Positions 48,801-60,382 of a stretch of 64,000 nucleotides of DNA are shown piece by piece; the stretch's first letter is position 1, and each line of letters opens with the position of its first letter. Made by a program: the position numbers and the translations under genes. The stretch covers positions 27,050,131-27,114,130 of the forward strand of contig NC_045140.1 of assembly GCF_008831285.2 (NCBI RefSeq), given 5' to 3'. The stretch comes from Nymphaea colorata (lineage: Eukaryota; Streptophyta; Magnoliopsida; Nymphaeales; Nymphaeaceae). Under the pieces are notes generated by a model. The model was not told the DNA's origin. It did no database searches and was given only the letters and a program-made list of their open reading frames with translations.

Positions 48801-49587
48801 TAAGCTTAGAAGAAGATGATGCATCCACCGGCCCTGCCAATAGCCTATCGTACTCTTCCATCATGTTCTCCACATCTTCGTCGCAAGAAACTGACACCAA
48901 AGCATCAAGATCCTCATTGGGGAGTTGGTATTTTATCACCACCGACTGCCCATAAGCCTCTTGCATCTTGTGCATCAGTTCTTGATAGCTGACACCCTTT
49001 CTGGTGCTGATAATTCTAGTCTGCCCGCCCACATACCTAAGCATTCCATCACTCGGTCTAGGCAGGATCTTACCACCAAAACTGCAGAGAAATTTCACCT
49101 TCTTTGCCCCAGAGTCATCTAACCCTTCAACATTACCCAAACCATTACCTGAATTCAAGGTATCCGCATCGTGTCCAGAGCCAGCACCACTGGAACTATC
49201 TTCACATCCAGCACCACCACTGCCACCATGCCTGCTGCTCGACCCCTCATTAGACAAATGCCGGGCCGGTTCCCCCGATGATGGTTGATCCATGGCATCA
49301 CCCCTCACCCAATTCCCTTGAAAATCTCCCGCCGGAGGTGGTGGCATTACTTGCCCATTCCAAATGACACTCGACTCTGCGCTTCCGTCATGCACCCCAG
49401 CCTCGCAAGGATCACAACCCCAGAAAGGCGCATCTCTTTCAAAACCCAACCTAGACATCGGGCTACTCGCAACGCCACCACTCGCGGGAACACCATGAAC
49501 CGAGGCCAGACGGGGATCGTCGACGACCTTCCGTCCGCCACTCAACGGCCTGAGGTCCTTTGCCACAGAGTTCTGATCAACCGCCAT
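42847..49587 (-). CDS. PB1-domain Raf-like MAPKKK (group B4 type)
   Basis: The nine exons are 49587-46086, 45955-45756, 45684-45613, 45513-45361, 45244-45081, 44931-44784, 43487-43365, 43207-43120 and 43043-42847, encoding 1548 residues. A PB1 domain lies at about 164-268 ([20 protein letters not shown] to SKLRLFLF, with the acidic [10 protein letters not shown]). A long Ser/Gln/Pro-rich, probably disordered middle follows. The C-terminal kinase has the glycine loop [12 protein letters not shown] (1271-1282), VAIK with Lys1292, HFDLKSDN (from 1392), GDLGLSK (1415-1421) and PWMAPE. HFDLK in place of HRDLK and GDLG in place of DFG are known hallmarks of this B4 subgroup. Members act in osmotic stress and ABA signalling by phosphorylating SnRK2 kinases (established for the family, inferred here). 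Exon 1 alone encodes 1167 codons. The start MAVDQNS was chosen by homology style; the frame stays open 98 codons upstream. Confidence 0.93.
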
Positions 49588-49898
49588 TAGGGACACAACA
49601 AAGCGGGAGCCAAGAAAACCCAAATTCAGTAGCCCGACGCAGAATGAGCTAGGGTTCCACGGAGCCCCAATTCTTCTCGTGGAAACGCCAGAAATGGAAG
49701 GACCATAAGAATCAAAACGCCAAATAGGAAAACGAGAATGATCACGGAAGCGATAGAGCAAAAAAGAATGCACCAGAAGAGAAAAGGCAAACCACCAATG
49801 AAGAAATGAAGGAACAAATGAAAGAGACAAAGAAGGGGAGGGAGAGGAGTACCACGTAGACTTCGATTGGAGGCAATCCAATGGCGAGATGTGTAAAA

Positions 49899-49935
49899 AG
49901 CGCTCTCTCTCTCTCTCTATCTATCTCTCTCTCTC
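49899..49935. repeat. (CT)n tract upstream of the Raf-like kinase
   Basis: A CT run interrupted by CTATCTAT lies about 310 bp upstream of the chosen ATG, and about 20 bp upstream of the most upstream in-frame ATG (49881). It reads as GA in the gene's sense strand. Confidence 0.9.
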
Positions 49936-50260
49936 GACGAGGATGTGAACGAAAGAGAAACCAATCAAGAGTCTCTCTTGTTTCAAAATATTAGCTGGGG
50001 GAGGGAGAGGGCGGGGAGAGACTGGCCTTTCCCTCTCTCGCCGCTGCCTCCAATCCCTGACAGAAACCCCGCGACCAGAGATCGACTCTCCCTCCTCTCA
50101 CTCTCCCGCGCGCCTCAACATTCCATTGCCTGACAACGACTCTCTCTCTCTCTCTAATTTTCTATTGTTTTAGTTATTTGGTCGTTTAGACTGCTGCTGG
50201 GAAAAGGGTCTTTCTTCGCCTGCGTTTTCACCTCAGATTCAATTTTTTTTCCCCTTTTCT

Positions 50261-50299
50261 CTCTCTCTCTCTCTCTTATATATATATATATATATATAA
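50261..50299. repeat. (CT)n(TA)n microsatellite
   Basis: About 18 bp of CT is followed by about 20 bp of TA in the intergenic region. Confidence 0.9.
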
Positions 50300-52738
50300 A
50301 AGTTCTGATGGTTGGAGCCTTTTCTGTGAAACGGAGAGCCTCTACAAAGTGGAGAAAGAAGAAAGAAACTGAAAAACTTTTGTAATTAAGATATTAGTTT
50401 TTATAGCTTTAGTTTTTCGAAATCAAAAGTGCCTTTAGATTTCGTTTTTAATGGCTCCTTTCGGTTATATGGGGTTGTATATCCCTTCCTTTGTCTTCAC
50501 TGCATTCATTCATCTCCCTTCTTCCGTCTCTCCTATAGGGCCCGTTATTTATTCTTGCATTTTTTTTTAATATATTCACAACCACAAAACAGTTGTTTTC
50601 TTGTAGAAGGCATCTGATGACAGCCATTGAAATAGAATATCATTTTTATATAATCAACATTTTATGGACGTTTGCTCTCCAAGGAGCATATCAGAGAGTT
50701 GAAGGTATATGATTGTTGACCATTGATCAAATATTTGTAACTGCCATCACTCGAGAAGAAAGTTTCACAATTTGATTTTTCTCATTCCATATAGTACTAA
50801 GTTAGGGAAAAAATTATTTAAATGTTTTGGTATCCCCCTACATTTCATTTTTTTGTTTCATGTGTTTTGGGTTGTCTAATTTTGCCTATTCTGTTTTCAA
50901 GTTGGCTAATGTTGCTCATCGAATAATGTTTTTTAAGAGGTTATGGATGTTATGGGGCATAAATTTTCTTTTCTAAAAAAGAAAGTACATAATGGTAGAG
51001 CTAGAGCTAGAAAGTTTTAACTTTGAGTCACCAGCCGAGGTCAGATGTAAGAACTCCACATAATTTTTAAGTTATAGGATTGTAATTTCAAGTCTTTACC
51101 ATGGTGCAATAACATTTTGATTGAGAAACAAATCATAATTTTTATTTTGCAATGCAGAGAAGAGCTGGGATTTAAAGAAGATAAACATAACACTCGATTT
51201 TTCCCTCTCTAGCATCTTCTACTCTAGCCGGATTTTGCAAGTTTAACTATGTAGAGTATCTCGAATCATTATGTTCCAAGAACATGTAAATCAAGAACCT
51301 TAACACATTTCATAAAAAAGTTATGGTGACTGTTCTTAATTTTTTGGATTCCTGCTAGTGTAAAATTTTTCGTGATCATCTTGTTCTTGAATAATCTTTT
51401 TCACACCTTTGTACTAGGCTTGAAATTTTTCTAAGAACAAAGTTTAAGGGCATTAACAGTCGGCGACGCGACGCAACCCAGATTTTGCACTGGACTGGTC
51501 CGAGCTAATTTAAACAATGCAGCCTGGCGAACGGCGGCTTCGCATGGATCGGCCTTTCTGTGGGAGATTTCCGGCGAAAGGACGGGGAGGAAGGGGACGA
51601 TCGGCCGGCAAGAAGGGAAGCTTCAGCGGCGCAGACAAGTGGCGAAGGCAGCTGACGTGTGAAGGTACGCTTACAGCCAACAAAAAGCCGGCAGGAGAAT
51701 GGATTGTGGATGTACACGTGTGTACATGGGCCGCAGCAGCCACCAGGTGTGGTGCTTCGCTGTCACGCCGGATTCCATGGCCGAATCTTCTGTTGCCGAC
51801 AGTTCCACTTGTTTGGTTCCACATCCCCTTCTTTTTCCGCCATCTCTCTCTCTCTCTCAACCGGTCGGACCCCACAAGACAGTTAACATCATTGAGGTTG
51901 ATGCCAAAGAAATATTCTAAGTTCCAAACATTCTGATCAAATTGCTCTTGTAAAATTTCAACTGTCTGATCTTCCGCCATTGATCTTTCTTACGGTAGCT
52001 CGTTTTTACAGTGGATTCATTATAGAGACTGATCGAGCAAAGGCCGTTGAGTGGTCTTATCAGTGACGATGATCTGTTTGTGTTTGTTTCCTGGGTGTAA
52101 AGAGAAGATGCTTTTGTTTTTGTAATTGCAGGATCACTAGCACGCACATGAAGAGCACCAGTAATGAATGAAGGATGTAAAGAGCATGTGCTTTCGTTTT
52201 TTCTGTGGATCGAAGTATGAAGGATGATTAGTTGGCCTGCGAGGAGATCTGCACTCGTTGAGCTGGACCAAGACTGGCAGTAACTTTAGCAACACTGCTT
52301 TTGTTTTTTCCCTCTAAATTTTTCTCCTGCTCTCAAGCAATACTCACAGTCAAGTAGGAGAAAATTAAACAGAATTCTACCAGTTTCATTAAAATCACCG
52401 TCAAAATCATTAGCATTCTTTGTTAAAGAAAATGTAACAAGAGCTAGAGTTTCATGCTTCTGTTAACTCTTCTATGCACGATAGACTATGTAATGTGGAT
52501 ATACTTGAAGCGTCATTTATTTATCAAATCGGCTCCACCTCTCCCTCTTCGGTTCCGGATCGAGTCGGCCAGAACCTCTTCATGCAGAGCTCCAGAACCA
52601 AACATTCGTGTGTTTGGAACGGATAGAGATAATATCGGCAGCAAGTTGAAGGGAGATGGAGGGCCACAAAGAGGTGCCACGTTCTTCTCTGCACCACACC
52701 GCCATGCCTTCTCACCACCATCGCTCAAGCTCAGAACC

Positions 52739-54539
52739 ATGGCGTCCATGGCTGCTATCTTGTCCTCCTCTACAACTTCTCCTCCTGCATCTTCCCAACT
52801 CCACCCACCAGCACCACCACTGCCCACGAGATCCCACCTCCCCAGCCTCGGTCGTCGCCCTCTCCTGTTCCTCACTGCCACCTCCTCACTCTCTCTGCGC
52901 CCGCCGCTCCTCTCTCGTGCAGAAGAAGCCCCGTCTCCTTCATCGCAACCACCACCAAGCCTCTTCTCCCCCACTGGTTTAGACACCACCATCACCGACC
53001 GCATCTTCATGGACTTCACCGCCTGCCCTACCTATTTCAGGCCGGAAAGGACGCTGGATAATGAATTCTCCCCTTGCACTGATGGCGAGCTCCTCGGTAG
53101 GGTCATCCTTGGCCTTTACGGCAAGTTGGTGCCACTTACAGTGGAGAATTTCAAGGCCCTGTGCACATCCACTTCTTCTTCTTCTTACAAGGGGGTCCTC
53201 GTGCACAAGGTCTTTCCTGGGCAGTACCTCATGGCGGGAAAGCAGGGGAGGAGAGACAAAGGGGAGGTGCAGCCCCCTCTCCATCTCAAGAGGAACACCG
53301 AGACCGTTGACCCTCTTTCGTTCCGGCTGAAGCACGTCCGCCCTGGGACGCTGTCACTCTGCCTATCGGAAAATGACGATGACAATAACCGGAAACTCGA
53401 TTCTGACTACCGGAATGTTGAATTCCTTATCACAACCGGCCCTGGCCCCTGCCCCGATCTCGACAATCGAAATATCGTCTTTGGAACTGTGCTAGAAGGT
53501 GAAGTCCCTCCGGATCACATTGTAGGTTTTGTTTTGTTGTAGGCTGTCAGTGATTAGCAGGAGTGCCCGCAACACGTGCAATAGGATCTTCATTCCTCAC
53601 GCACGCTTGTTTTTTCTTTTGGCGCCATGTTTTACCGAACCTTTTGCTATGGTTGCTCACAGATTAGCACATTTATATCCCTGTTTTCCGTCTGAAAGAA
53701 ATGGTCAGACACTAGTTCCCTATTTAGATGCATTTTCATCCTTCCGCTCACCGACATTTCCTTTCATCCATCGGATTCTAATGGTGATATGTTCTCGTTC
53801 CCTTACATGGTGATTTGTTCTCGTTCCCTTTCAAGCTTCTTCTACAAGCTCTGTTGGGATCAGTGTTCGGCAGGCGTCGCTTCCTCCAATTTAGTCTTGT
53901 CCACTTGCGCTTGAATTGGAGTGATTGTTCTATTCTCAATGTGTTGTTGAAGTTCAACCACATACTTTATAAATAAGTAACTACTAAGTTATTAATCCTT
54001 TAGGATTCTCCTTATTTCCTGGAATCGACTGGCCGTATGTTTTTCCAGAGAAGGAGAAGTTGTTTAATTTTGGAGTGTCTCAAATGCTTGTTGCTTCTTC
54101 CACCTTTGTGCAATTTCTTATCTGTGCTTGATGTTCTGAGTTGAAAGGCGATATCTGGCCTACTCTAGAGCTGCAATGATATATGGGATTTCGTGGGCAG
54201 TACTTACACTGATCCTCAATCACAAAGAGGCATCGCTTGATAGGAAAATTTGTTATCATCATCATCTTATTGGATTGAGAATTGGTTTTTGTTCAGTGGC
54301 CTGGTTGTGATACATTCACTGGTTCTGCAGGGTTGGATGTGGTGACCAGAATAGCTGCTATCCCAACGTACAGGCCAGCACAGAGGATACGCCAGTTCAA
54401 CGAACTTGCACAGTTCCTGGGTGATGAAAGAGCTCAGATTGCCCGAAACATTTGGAATCGCCCACTGAAGGCAATCTACATCAGTGACTGTGGGGAGCTT
54501 AAGGTAGCAAAACCTTCCCTACCTCCTACATTACCCTGA
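52739..54539 (+). CDS. CYP28: Chloroplast cyclophilin CYP28 (peptidyl-prolyl isomerase family)
   Basis: The two exons are 52739-53498 and 54331-54539, encoding 322 residues. The first 60-70 residues are Ser/Pro/Leu-rich and suit a plastid transit peptide, followed by a possible lumenal targeting segment. The mature part starts around DTTITDRIFMDFTACPTYFR, and continues with LGRVILGLYGKLVPLTVENF and the YRNVEFLITTGPGPCPDLDN and NIVFGTVLEGLDVVTRIAAI cyclophilin core. It ends FLGDERAQIARNIWNRPLKA, CGELKVAKPSLPPTLP. This is the layout of the plant thylakoid-lumen cyclophilin CYP28. The segment equivalent to the cyclophilin A active site is HKVFPGQYLMAGKQ (156-169), lacking the usual Arg, Phe and Gln, so isomerase activity is doubtful. 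The start at 52739 follows CAGAACC and begins the transit-like sequence; the frame is open further upstream. Confidence 0.93.
53499..54330. other. CYP28 intron, 0.8 kb
   Basis: The donor GTGAAG follows ...GTGCTAGAAG and the acceptor is TTCTGCAG. The intron has a short local duplication (TGGTGATNTGTTCTCGTTCCC at 53780 and 53809). No other feature was recognised. Confidence 0.7.
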
Positions 54540-55940
54540 ACCTTTTCTCCCTCCTGTATCCCAAATATACATTAAGATCTCCCTGAAGTTGTCCGGACTT
54601 CTCATTGGCCATGTTTTGTTGAGAAAATTTTCCGAACACCCATTGGATCTGTAAGTTGATTGAGACGTTGGGTTGGTGCATGGAGATATCTGGTTGCAGG
54701 AACAACTTCAACATCTTTTACCTAAAAAATGAAAAGAAAATAATAAGAAACGGTGAATGGCATAAAATTGTTTGCTTGATTGTTACTGTAAGTCACTTAA
54801 TTTTCGATCATTGGCTGCTTTTCATGACCATCAATTTGATTGTCTATCTAGATCTGAGAAGTCGCCAACCTAAAAGTTAATCCAGAGAAAATTGTCGGCC
54901 ATTCTTTCTTGATATGTATTTTTCTTTATTAGGCCACGACCGTGGAAATTAACACCAATAGATCAGTCGGCGCTGCTGAGTAAAAGTTAATTTTCGAGTT
55001 GGAGATCTCGAGTGAGATACAGTCTGCCCTTGTAGGCATAATCTGGTAGGTAGCGGCGGCTTAAGCCTCTTCGGCAATACATTCTAGAATTTTTTTCCCT
55101 TGGAATTTGCACCACAATGTGCACTCTGTGGCACTGTTCTAATTAATCGATCAATTGAACTGCTCAGGCTTAATTGATTCCTTCATTGAGAAGAGGAACT
55201 TGTGCTGCGAACTGCCATTCAAAAGCCATCACCAATCTTCCAATTTGACAAACCTGCAAATATGCAGCTTAATTCGGAAAAAAAGGATTGTTCTTTGCCT
55301 AAGCCTTCCATAAAGAGATGATTCTAACTGACCTTTCCGTGAGAAGTTTGAATTAGGTTTGATAATTTAGAAAGCCGTTGGTGCGCGTAACCAGTGGAGC
55401 CCATCGACGCGTTCATTACCAAAAATCGGCTTCTTGTTTCATTGAACTAAAAAATATGATTAGCGAATGTCATCTATATTGAATCACATTGCAAGTTGGA
55501 TAGTTAAATTTGTACTACGCAGCAGCCAATAGTCTCCCGAGACTGTCAAGCAAGGCCTTAATATATACATCATGGAGTATCAAATATCAGCACAATATAT
55601 ATGTTTCCCAAAACGTAGAAATTCATGACCTTTATCACATGAAAATACAATCTAAAACCCCATGGGACTGTACGGTGTTAAAAGAACATCGAAAACATAA
55701 TTTTTCATGTACATAATAAAAAGTCAATATCTAAAGTTTGATTTGTCGAAACATTCTTTTCTCTTTTTTTTTTTTTGCTTAAATCTTTCCTTTTAGAAAA
55801 AAAACAAGAAGTTCAATGTCCAAGTCTGATTGTCGAAATACTCTTTTCCTCTCCCTTTTTCAATGAAAGAGTCCAAGGAAAACCTGTGTCTTAAACCATG
55901 TGAAAGCAGTGGTAAAACCTCCTTCTGGTGCACCTTTCTA

Positions 55941-56005
55941 GCCTTAAAATACACACAAATATGGCCTGGCCTTAAAATACACACAAATATGGCCTTAAAA
56001 TGCAC
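55941..56005. repeat. Short tandem repeat, GCCTTAAAATACACACAAAT unit
   Basis: Three copies of GCCTTAAAAT(A/G)CACA start at 55941, 55969 and 55992. The first two are separated by ATATGGCCTG. Confidence 0.85.
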
Positions 56006-56182
56006 ATAAAGCCTCGTCTTGCAGGAAGAGCTAGGACAGAATTAAGCAACGTCTTCCTCGATAGATCACCTATTCCCTTTTTAAGTCCTAAATTTTTCTT
56101 TCCTTAATAAAAAAAGTCATGGATTGATGTGGTATTTTCATAATAGCATGTCTCGACGTGGCATTTTCATAATAGTATTCCT

Positions 56183-56420
56183 CAAAGGGCATAGTGTAAC
56201 TGGTCTGATGATTAGAGGTATGTAAAAAAAGATGACTCTAGTTCAATTCTCGTAGGTGCTATACTCATGCATCTTAAGGTGGTAGGGCACGACATTAAGT
56301 TAAAGGGTCATCGCTGATGCCGACGTAACATAGGACCTCAAAGGCCTAAGGAATAAGGGGGCCTTTGGGCCTCGTTCGAGATGATAGAGATGAACCTCTC
56401 GCTCATCCGGATGTTTGTAA
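56183..56420 (+). mobile_element. Possible tRNA-derived SINE
   Basis: GGGCATAGTGTAACTGG resembles a Pol III A box. About 40-50 bp downstream, AGTTCAATTCTCG resembles a B box (consensus GTTCRANYC). The flanks AATAGTATTCCTCA and AATAGCATACTTCTCA look like an imperfect target duplication. The family is not identified and the 3' end is approximate. Confidence 0.3.
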
Positions 56421-56739
56421 TAGCATACTTCTCATCATTTTTCTCTTTGTACAAACTATCAACTCACAAAAAAAAAGGTCAACTCAAAAATATATAACAG
56501 TGTCATCGACCCTTTGAAATTGAGAACTAATTTACTTATTTGCTCATATAAGGTTCATATTTGGCAGTCATAATCCATTAAAAAATAGCCTATTGCTTAT
56601 TGAAATAACAAAATCTTCTTCATTTTTATCAGAATTTTCATCTGACCACCCTTTTGTACATGTGATGGCCGATTTGCTCGCTTCTGTCTAAATGCTCAAG
56701 ACTGAAACATATATTCAATATCGTCAAAAGAAAGTTATA

Positions 56740-56741
<2 letters not shown>

Positions 56742-56775
<34 letters not shown>
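56742..56775. repeat. (CT)n tract upstream of the Glu/Lys-run gene
   Basis: A CT run of about 33 bp ends about 80 bp before the ATG at 56858, in the sense orientation of that gene. Confidence 0.9.
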
Positions 56776-56780
<5 letters not shown>

Positions 56781-56857
56781 ACAGATCATTCTACCAACTG
56801 ACTTCTTTGTCATTGTTCCTTCCTGATTTGCCATGTTTCCTTTCCGATCAACGAGAT

Positions 56858-57409
56858 ATGGACGACGGAATGGGAGGTGTTGAAAATAAACTTTTGTATG
56901 ATATCACCTCTGAAATGGAAGAAGAAGAAGAAGAAGAAGAAGAAGAAGAAGAAGATCAACCTAGCCTGTGTTTTCTAGATTGGCCTGTTTTCCGCCATCC
57001 CCACCACGGGATCATCGAAAGATCGCTGCTCCACCACCAAGTCCCAGGGAGCCGCCAACAGGATAATGGTGGGCCGGCAGCGAGAGCGTGCTTATGGCCG
57101 AGCAAGGCGATAGGCGCCAATGAGGATCGGTATTCGTCCAAAGGCCTGGCAGTGCCTTCTCGATTGAAGCAAGCCTTCTTCCTGATCACCAGGCGGCTCA
57201 ACACCGTCGGGAGGAGTGCTCCCCCAACCAGGAGGGCCGCTCAGTTCTTGTACAACCCTCGGAGCTACGCCTTCAACTTCGAGACTGAAGGCGGGTCCGG
57301 CCGCTTCGACGACTTCGCACGACGGTTTGCTCCCCCTGAGAAGAAGAAGAAGAAGAAGAAGGAGACTCCCATGAACTCCCGAGTCCCCGGCCTCATTCAA
57401 CTCTTGTGA
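56858..57409 (+). CDS. Small plant protein of unknown function with poly-Glu and poly-Lys runs
   Basis: A single exon of 183 codons starts MDDGMGGVENKLLYDITSEM. An in-frame ATG-less extension reaches 56807, but the ATG at 56858 is the first good start. Twelve Glu residues (GAA repeat, 56918-56953) follow. Then comes a Pro/His-rich stretch, a basic helix-prone part (SRLKQAFFLITRRLNTVGRS), and a conserved-looking C-terminal block (FLYNPRSYAFNFETEGGSGR, FDDFARRFAPPE). Seven Lys residues (AAG repeat) and a hydrophobic end (RVPGLIQLL) complete it. The YNPxSYAFNF block resembles a motif seen from memory in small, stress- or development-associated plant proteins of unknown function. The codon use and GC content of the body are clearly coding. 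No enzyme or membrane signature is present. Confidence 0.7.
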   Translation: MDDGMGGVENKLLYDITSEMEEEEEEEEEEEEDQPSLCFLDWPVFRHPHHGIIERSLLHHQVPGSRQQDNGGPAARACLWPSKAIGANEDRYSSKGLAVPSRLKQAFFLITRRLNTVGRSAPPTRRAAQFLYNPRSYAFNFETEGGSGRFDDFARRFAPPEKKKKKKKETPMNSRVPGLIQLL

Positions 57410-58759
57410 GTTGTGACCAATGCAACGGCCTGCTCAAATGCTCAGTCAGACTGATTTCTTGTCCTTCTCTCTTTCTCTTTATCTGGCATCTTTCTTGATT
57501 GCCAAAAAGTTATTGAAATTTCTTTTTCTTCTCCGTTTTCCTTTTTGTTCATCAACCTGCTCTTTTCTGGATATTGAGAAAAAAGAGAGAGAATCAAAAG
57601 GTGGCCATGAAAGTTGGTTCTCCTGCTTAGAGCAGGAGCCTGTCACGAGATCTAGTGTAGCCTTCTCTAGATATCAAATTATCATATTGGAGTTCCAAAT
57701 GATGAGGCATTACTATGATCCCCTTCTATCAGAAAATTTTTGGAGCAGACCATAAAGTTATGATGTGGTTTGCCAGGACTTGTTGCAGAAACGTCCATGA
57801 ATAAAATGATAAACTGAACTGGGTTTGCTTTTGAAAACGATCTACCAGGCCCTGACACTGAAGCTTTAGCTCGGAAATTCTCAGTTCTTTTCTCCTGTCA
57901 ATCTTGATTTCAGTCACGTAGTATGATTGTTGAAGAAGAACTAATCAAGTTTCTCAATCAGCAAAGAGCAAACCAAATCAGCGTACATTTGTAATCTCTT
58001 GGAAGATAGAGCACCGCATGCTTTCCTTGGTAAAAACTCAAGGGGCTATGGTACTTAAAAATCTTAGAACGTTTACACCATCAGGAACACAACGATGGAT
58101 GCGGTAGGTTAGATCAGGGCGGCCAACTGTGTTTACTCTGATAAACCATAAAGCTCAATGGTTGACTTTCCTGGTTTAGTTTGCTAATTGGTGAAGATGC
58201 ATTTTCTGCGGGTCGATTTTTGTAGGATAAGTCATACCAGTCATTGGTCCATATATGAATTGTGAAAATGCACCAATTGTCTGCAGTAATACAACTGCCT
58301 TTGCTTGCATATAGTCTTCTCCACATATATAAGCTTTGAGTCCATATGGCAACTAGCTAAATTTCATGACCCTTGTATTGTTTTCTTTTGTGGGTTCATA
58401 TATTCGATGCCAATATGGTATGACCATAGACATTAGTTGCATGTACATAAAGGGAGTCATGTGGGTAGCACGTCGTGGGGATCCCCTAACTCGATGCATA
58501 AAATAGTTTACCATGACTTTAAACGCCTACATGCTTGCACTAAAGCCACTTCCTTTTATTATTGCCAAAAAATATGTGCCAGTCAGGATTTGATCTATTC
58601 AACGAGTCATCTCATTCTCGAGAAGCGCTTCAATCTAGGTTGTGTACATATGTCTGCCATCATTTTCCTTAAGTCAGCACCTTGACCTACGCAGGTCTCG
58701 TCTAGAACTTTATGCAATAACACGCCAAGTTTTGACATTTTAGTTTGTACTTTCTTCAA

Positions 58760-59163
58760 GGGGCGTTTGTTTGATGACCATGAATTTTGATTGTAGAAGT
58801 AAAACTATGAAAACAAAATTTCTTTTCAAACTGTAATTGGAATGAAAATTCTAGTTCTAATTTCTCTTTTTTGTTTGATAGTCTGGAATTTTGAATCCAG
58901 AATTGAAAATTATGTATTGGATAAAAAAGAAATTAAAATTTTAGAATTAACGAATTAAAATCGTCATAACATAACATGTGTGTGAAAAAATTCTAGAATT
59001 TTGGAATCATAATTTCACCTTGAGGTAAAATCACAATTTTTTTTGTTAAAAATGAGTATATAATTTTGGAATCAAAATTCTTTGTTTGATACTAATTCCT
59101 ACTTCATTAAAAATGAGAATTTTAATTTTAGAATTCCACAATTTTGGCCTTATCAAACACCCC
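58760..59163. mobile_element. Inverted-repeat element (MITE-like), 404 bp
   Basis: The left end GGGGCGTTTGTTTGATGACC pairs with a right end that, on the other strand, reads GGGGTGTTTGATAAGGCC. The interior has repeated AATTTTGA, GAATTCCA and GTTTGATAGTCTGGAATTTTG words, including a second terminus-like motif near 58875, so it may be two nested copies. It shares its ends and the GAATTTTGATTGNAGAAG word with 18217-18414. No clean target duplication was identified. Confidence 0.6.
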
Positions 59164-60323
59164 ATTTAACTGTCTGCCTGCATGCACAAGGTAGTTTGTA
59201 TGTTATGGCAGACCATGTGTTAGGAGCTAGAAATGACTAAAATGCCCTTGCGTCTAAAATGAAAGACTCTTCTTATAAGAGAGTACATAAAAGTAAAATG
59301 AGAAAAATGCCTTTGTCAAATGACAAAATGCCCCTTTAATTAAACCATGAGAACTTGGCGTCCCGTGTTAACGACATAACATGTCGTATGCAATTTTGGC
59401 AGTTAAGTGAAAGAAACCAAAACTTAAGAGTGTGTGCATTATTTCATAAAAAATTGAGCCTGTCTTTATAAAATTTTCATTCCGTAAAAAAGATTAAAAG
59501 TTTAGCTAGTCATGAGGCACAAGACAGTTGCTATGATATGCCTCTCATTTTTTAATCTTATTGTGCACCCAATCATGCAATATTTTAAATTTATAACAGC
59601 CCACGTTAAGGTTGTGTTTGTTTCATCGTGGATCTAAGATCTGTGGTGATCTGATATCCTCATATCCATGCATTTAAGATCAGACCCATCCGATCCCCCC
59701 CTCATTCTCACCCATCCCTCACATCTGACCTTAATGGTTTTTAACATATAGCATGGATTTCAAATCAATGCTAATGAGATCCTCAGTTTGTTTAAACTTA
59801 TAATCTTTCAAAATACACCTTTTCATGCAGCCTCGAAGGGTGAAAGAAAGCGACGCTTACGATCTTAATCAATATAATTAGTATGAATATATCTTATGCT
59901 AAAGGTATAGCTCTTAGCATGATATGGTAAAAAAAAGTATATCCAAGCATCCAAAGGCTGTTGCTCTGAAGCATACTTTCAAAAGGGAAGAGAAGTTGAT
60001 GAAATTGCAGTGAGCTGCTGATGGTGTTACTACTTGCTGCGAACATATTCTTTTCCGCGTGCCCAGCATCTACCCTTGTTGAATCCAATTGGATCAAAGT
60101 ATGGTATGCAAGGACCGGCTCCACTTAATTGTCTGGCCACATCTGTAAAATTCAATTAGTAAACAGGTCTGGTGTGCTTTAGGAAAGTTTCGCATCAAAT
60201 CCGATTTGATTAAGATCCACAATTTACACGAATAGCAAATAGGAGGTGGGTATGATCATGATTAAGTTGATCTTAGTGTGGTTTTCATTGTAAAAGAGTC
60301 ATTAGCGTTCGCCTTGAGTGCCC

Positions 60324-60325
<2 letters not shown>

Positions 60326-60379
<54 letters not shown>

Positions 60380-60382
60380 GGA
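60326..60382. repeat. (GT)n(GA)n microsatellite
   Basis: About 33 bp of GT is followed by about 24 bp of GA. Confidence 0.95.

Larger units (their letters stand above)
49588..52738. other. Divergent intergenic region between the Raf-like kinase and CYP28
   Basis: This is shared upstream DNA of two divergently transcribed genes. The kinase 5' UTR/promoter side has (CT)n tracts at 49899-49935, 50138-50153 and 50261-50278, the last running into (TA)n to 50299. At 51440-51900 the sequence becomes GC-richer, with overlapping unrecognised frames on both strands; a 156-codon minus frame (51980-51510) is not supported as a gene. The rest is AT-rich and empty. The last 150 bp before 52739 should contain the CYP28 5' UTR. 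Confidence 0.5.
54540..56857. other. Intergenic region between CYP28 and the Glu/Lys-run gene
   Basis: The CYP28 3' UTR lies at the start. Positions 55941-56005 hold a 23-28 bp tandem repeat. Positions 56129-56180 hold two copies of GTGGNATTTTCATAATAGNAT, and about 56183-56420 is a possible SINE. A (CT)n tract at 56742-56775 precedes the next gene. No gene was recognised. Confidence 0.5.

Noticed and set aside
51510-51980. 156-codon minus-strand frame starting MAEDQTVEILQEQFDQ
   Set aside because: It overlaps frames on the other strand, its RERER stretch comes from a (CT)n run, and no domain or splice structure supports it. It is probably GC-rich non-coding DNA.
52454-52738. In-frame 95-codon extension upstream of CYP28
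   Set aside because: It does not look like a transit peptide, while the ATG at 52739 begins a typical Ser/Pro-rich one. It is treated as 5' UTR.
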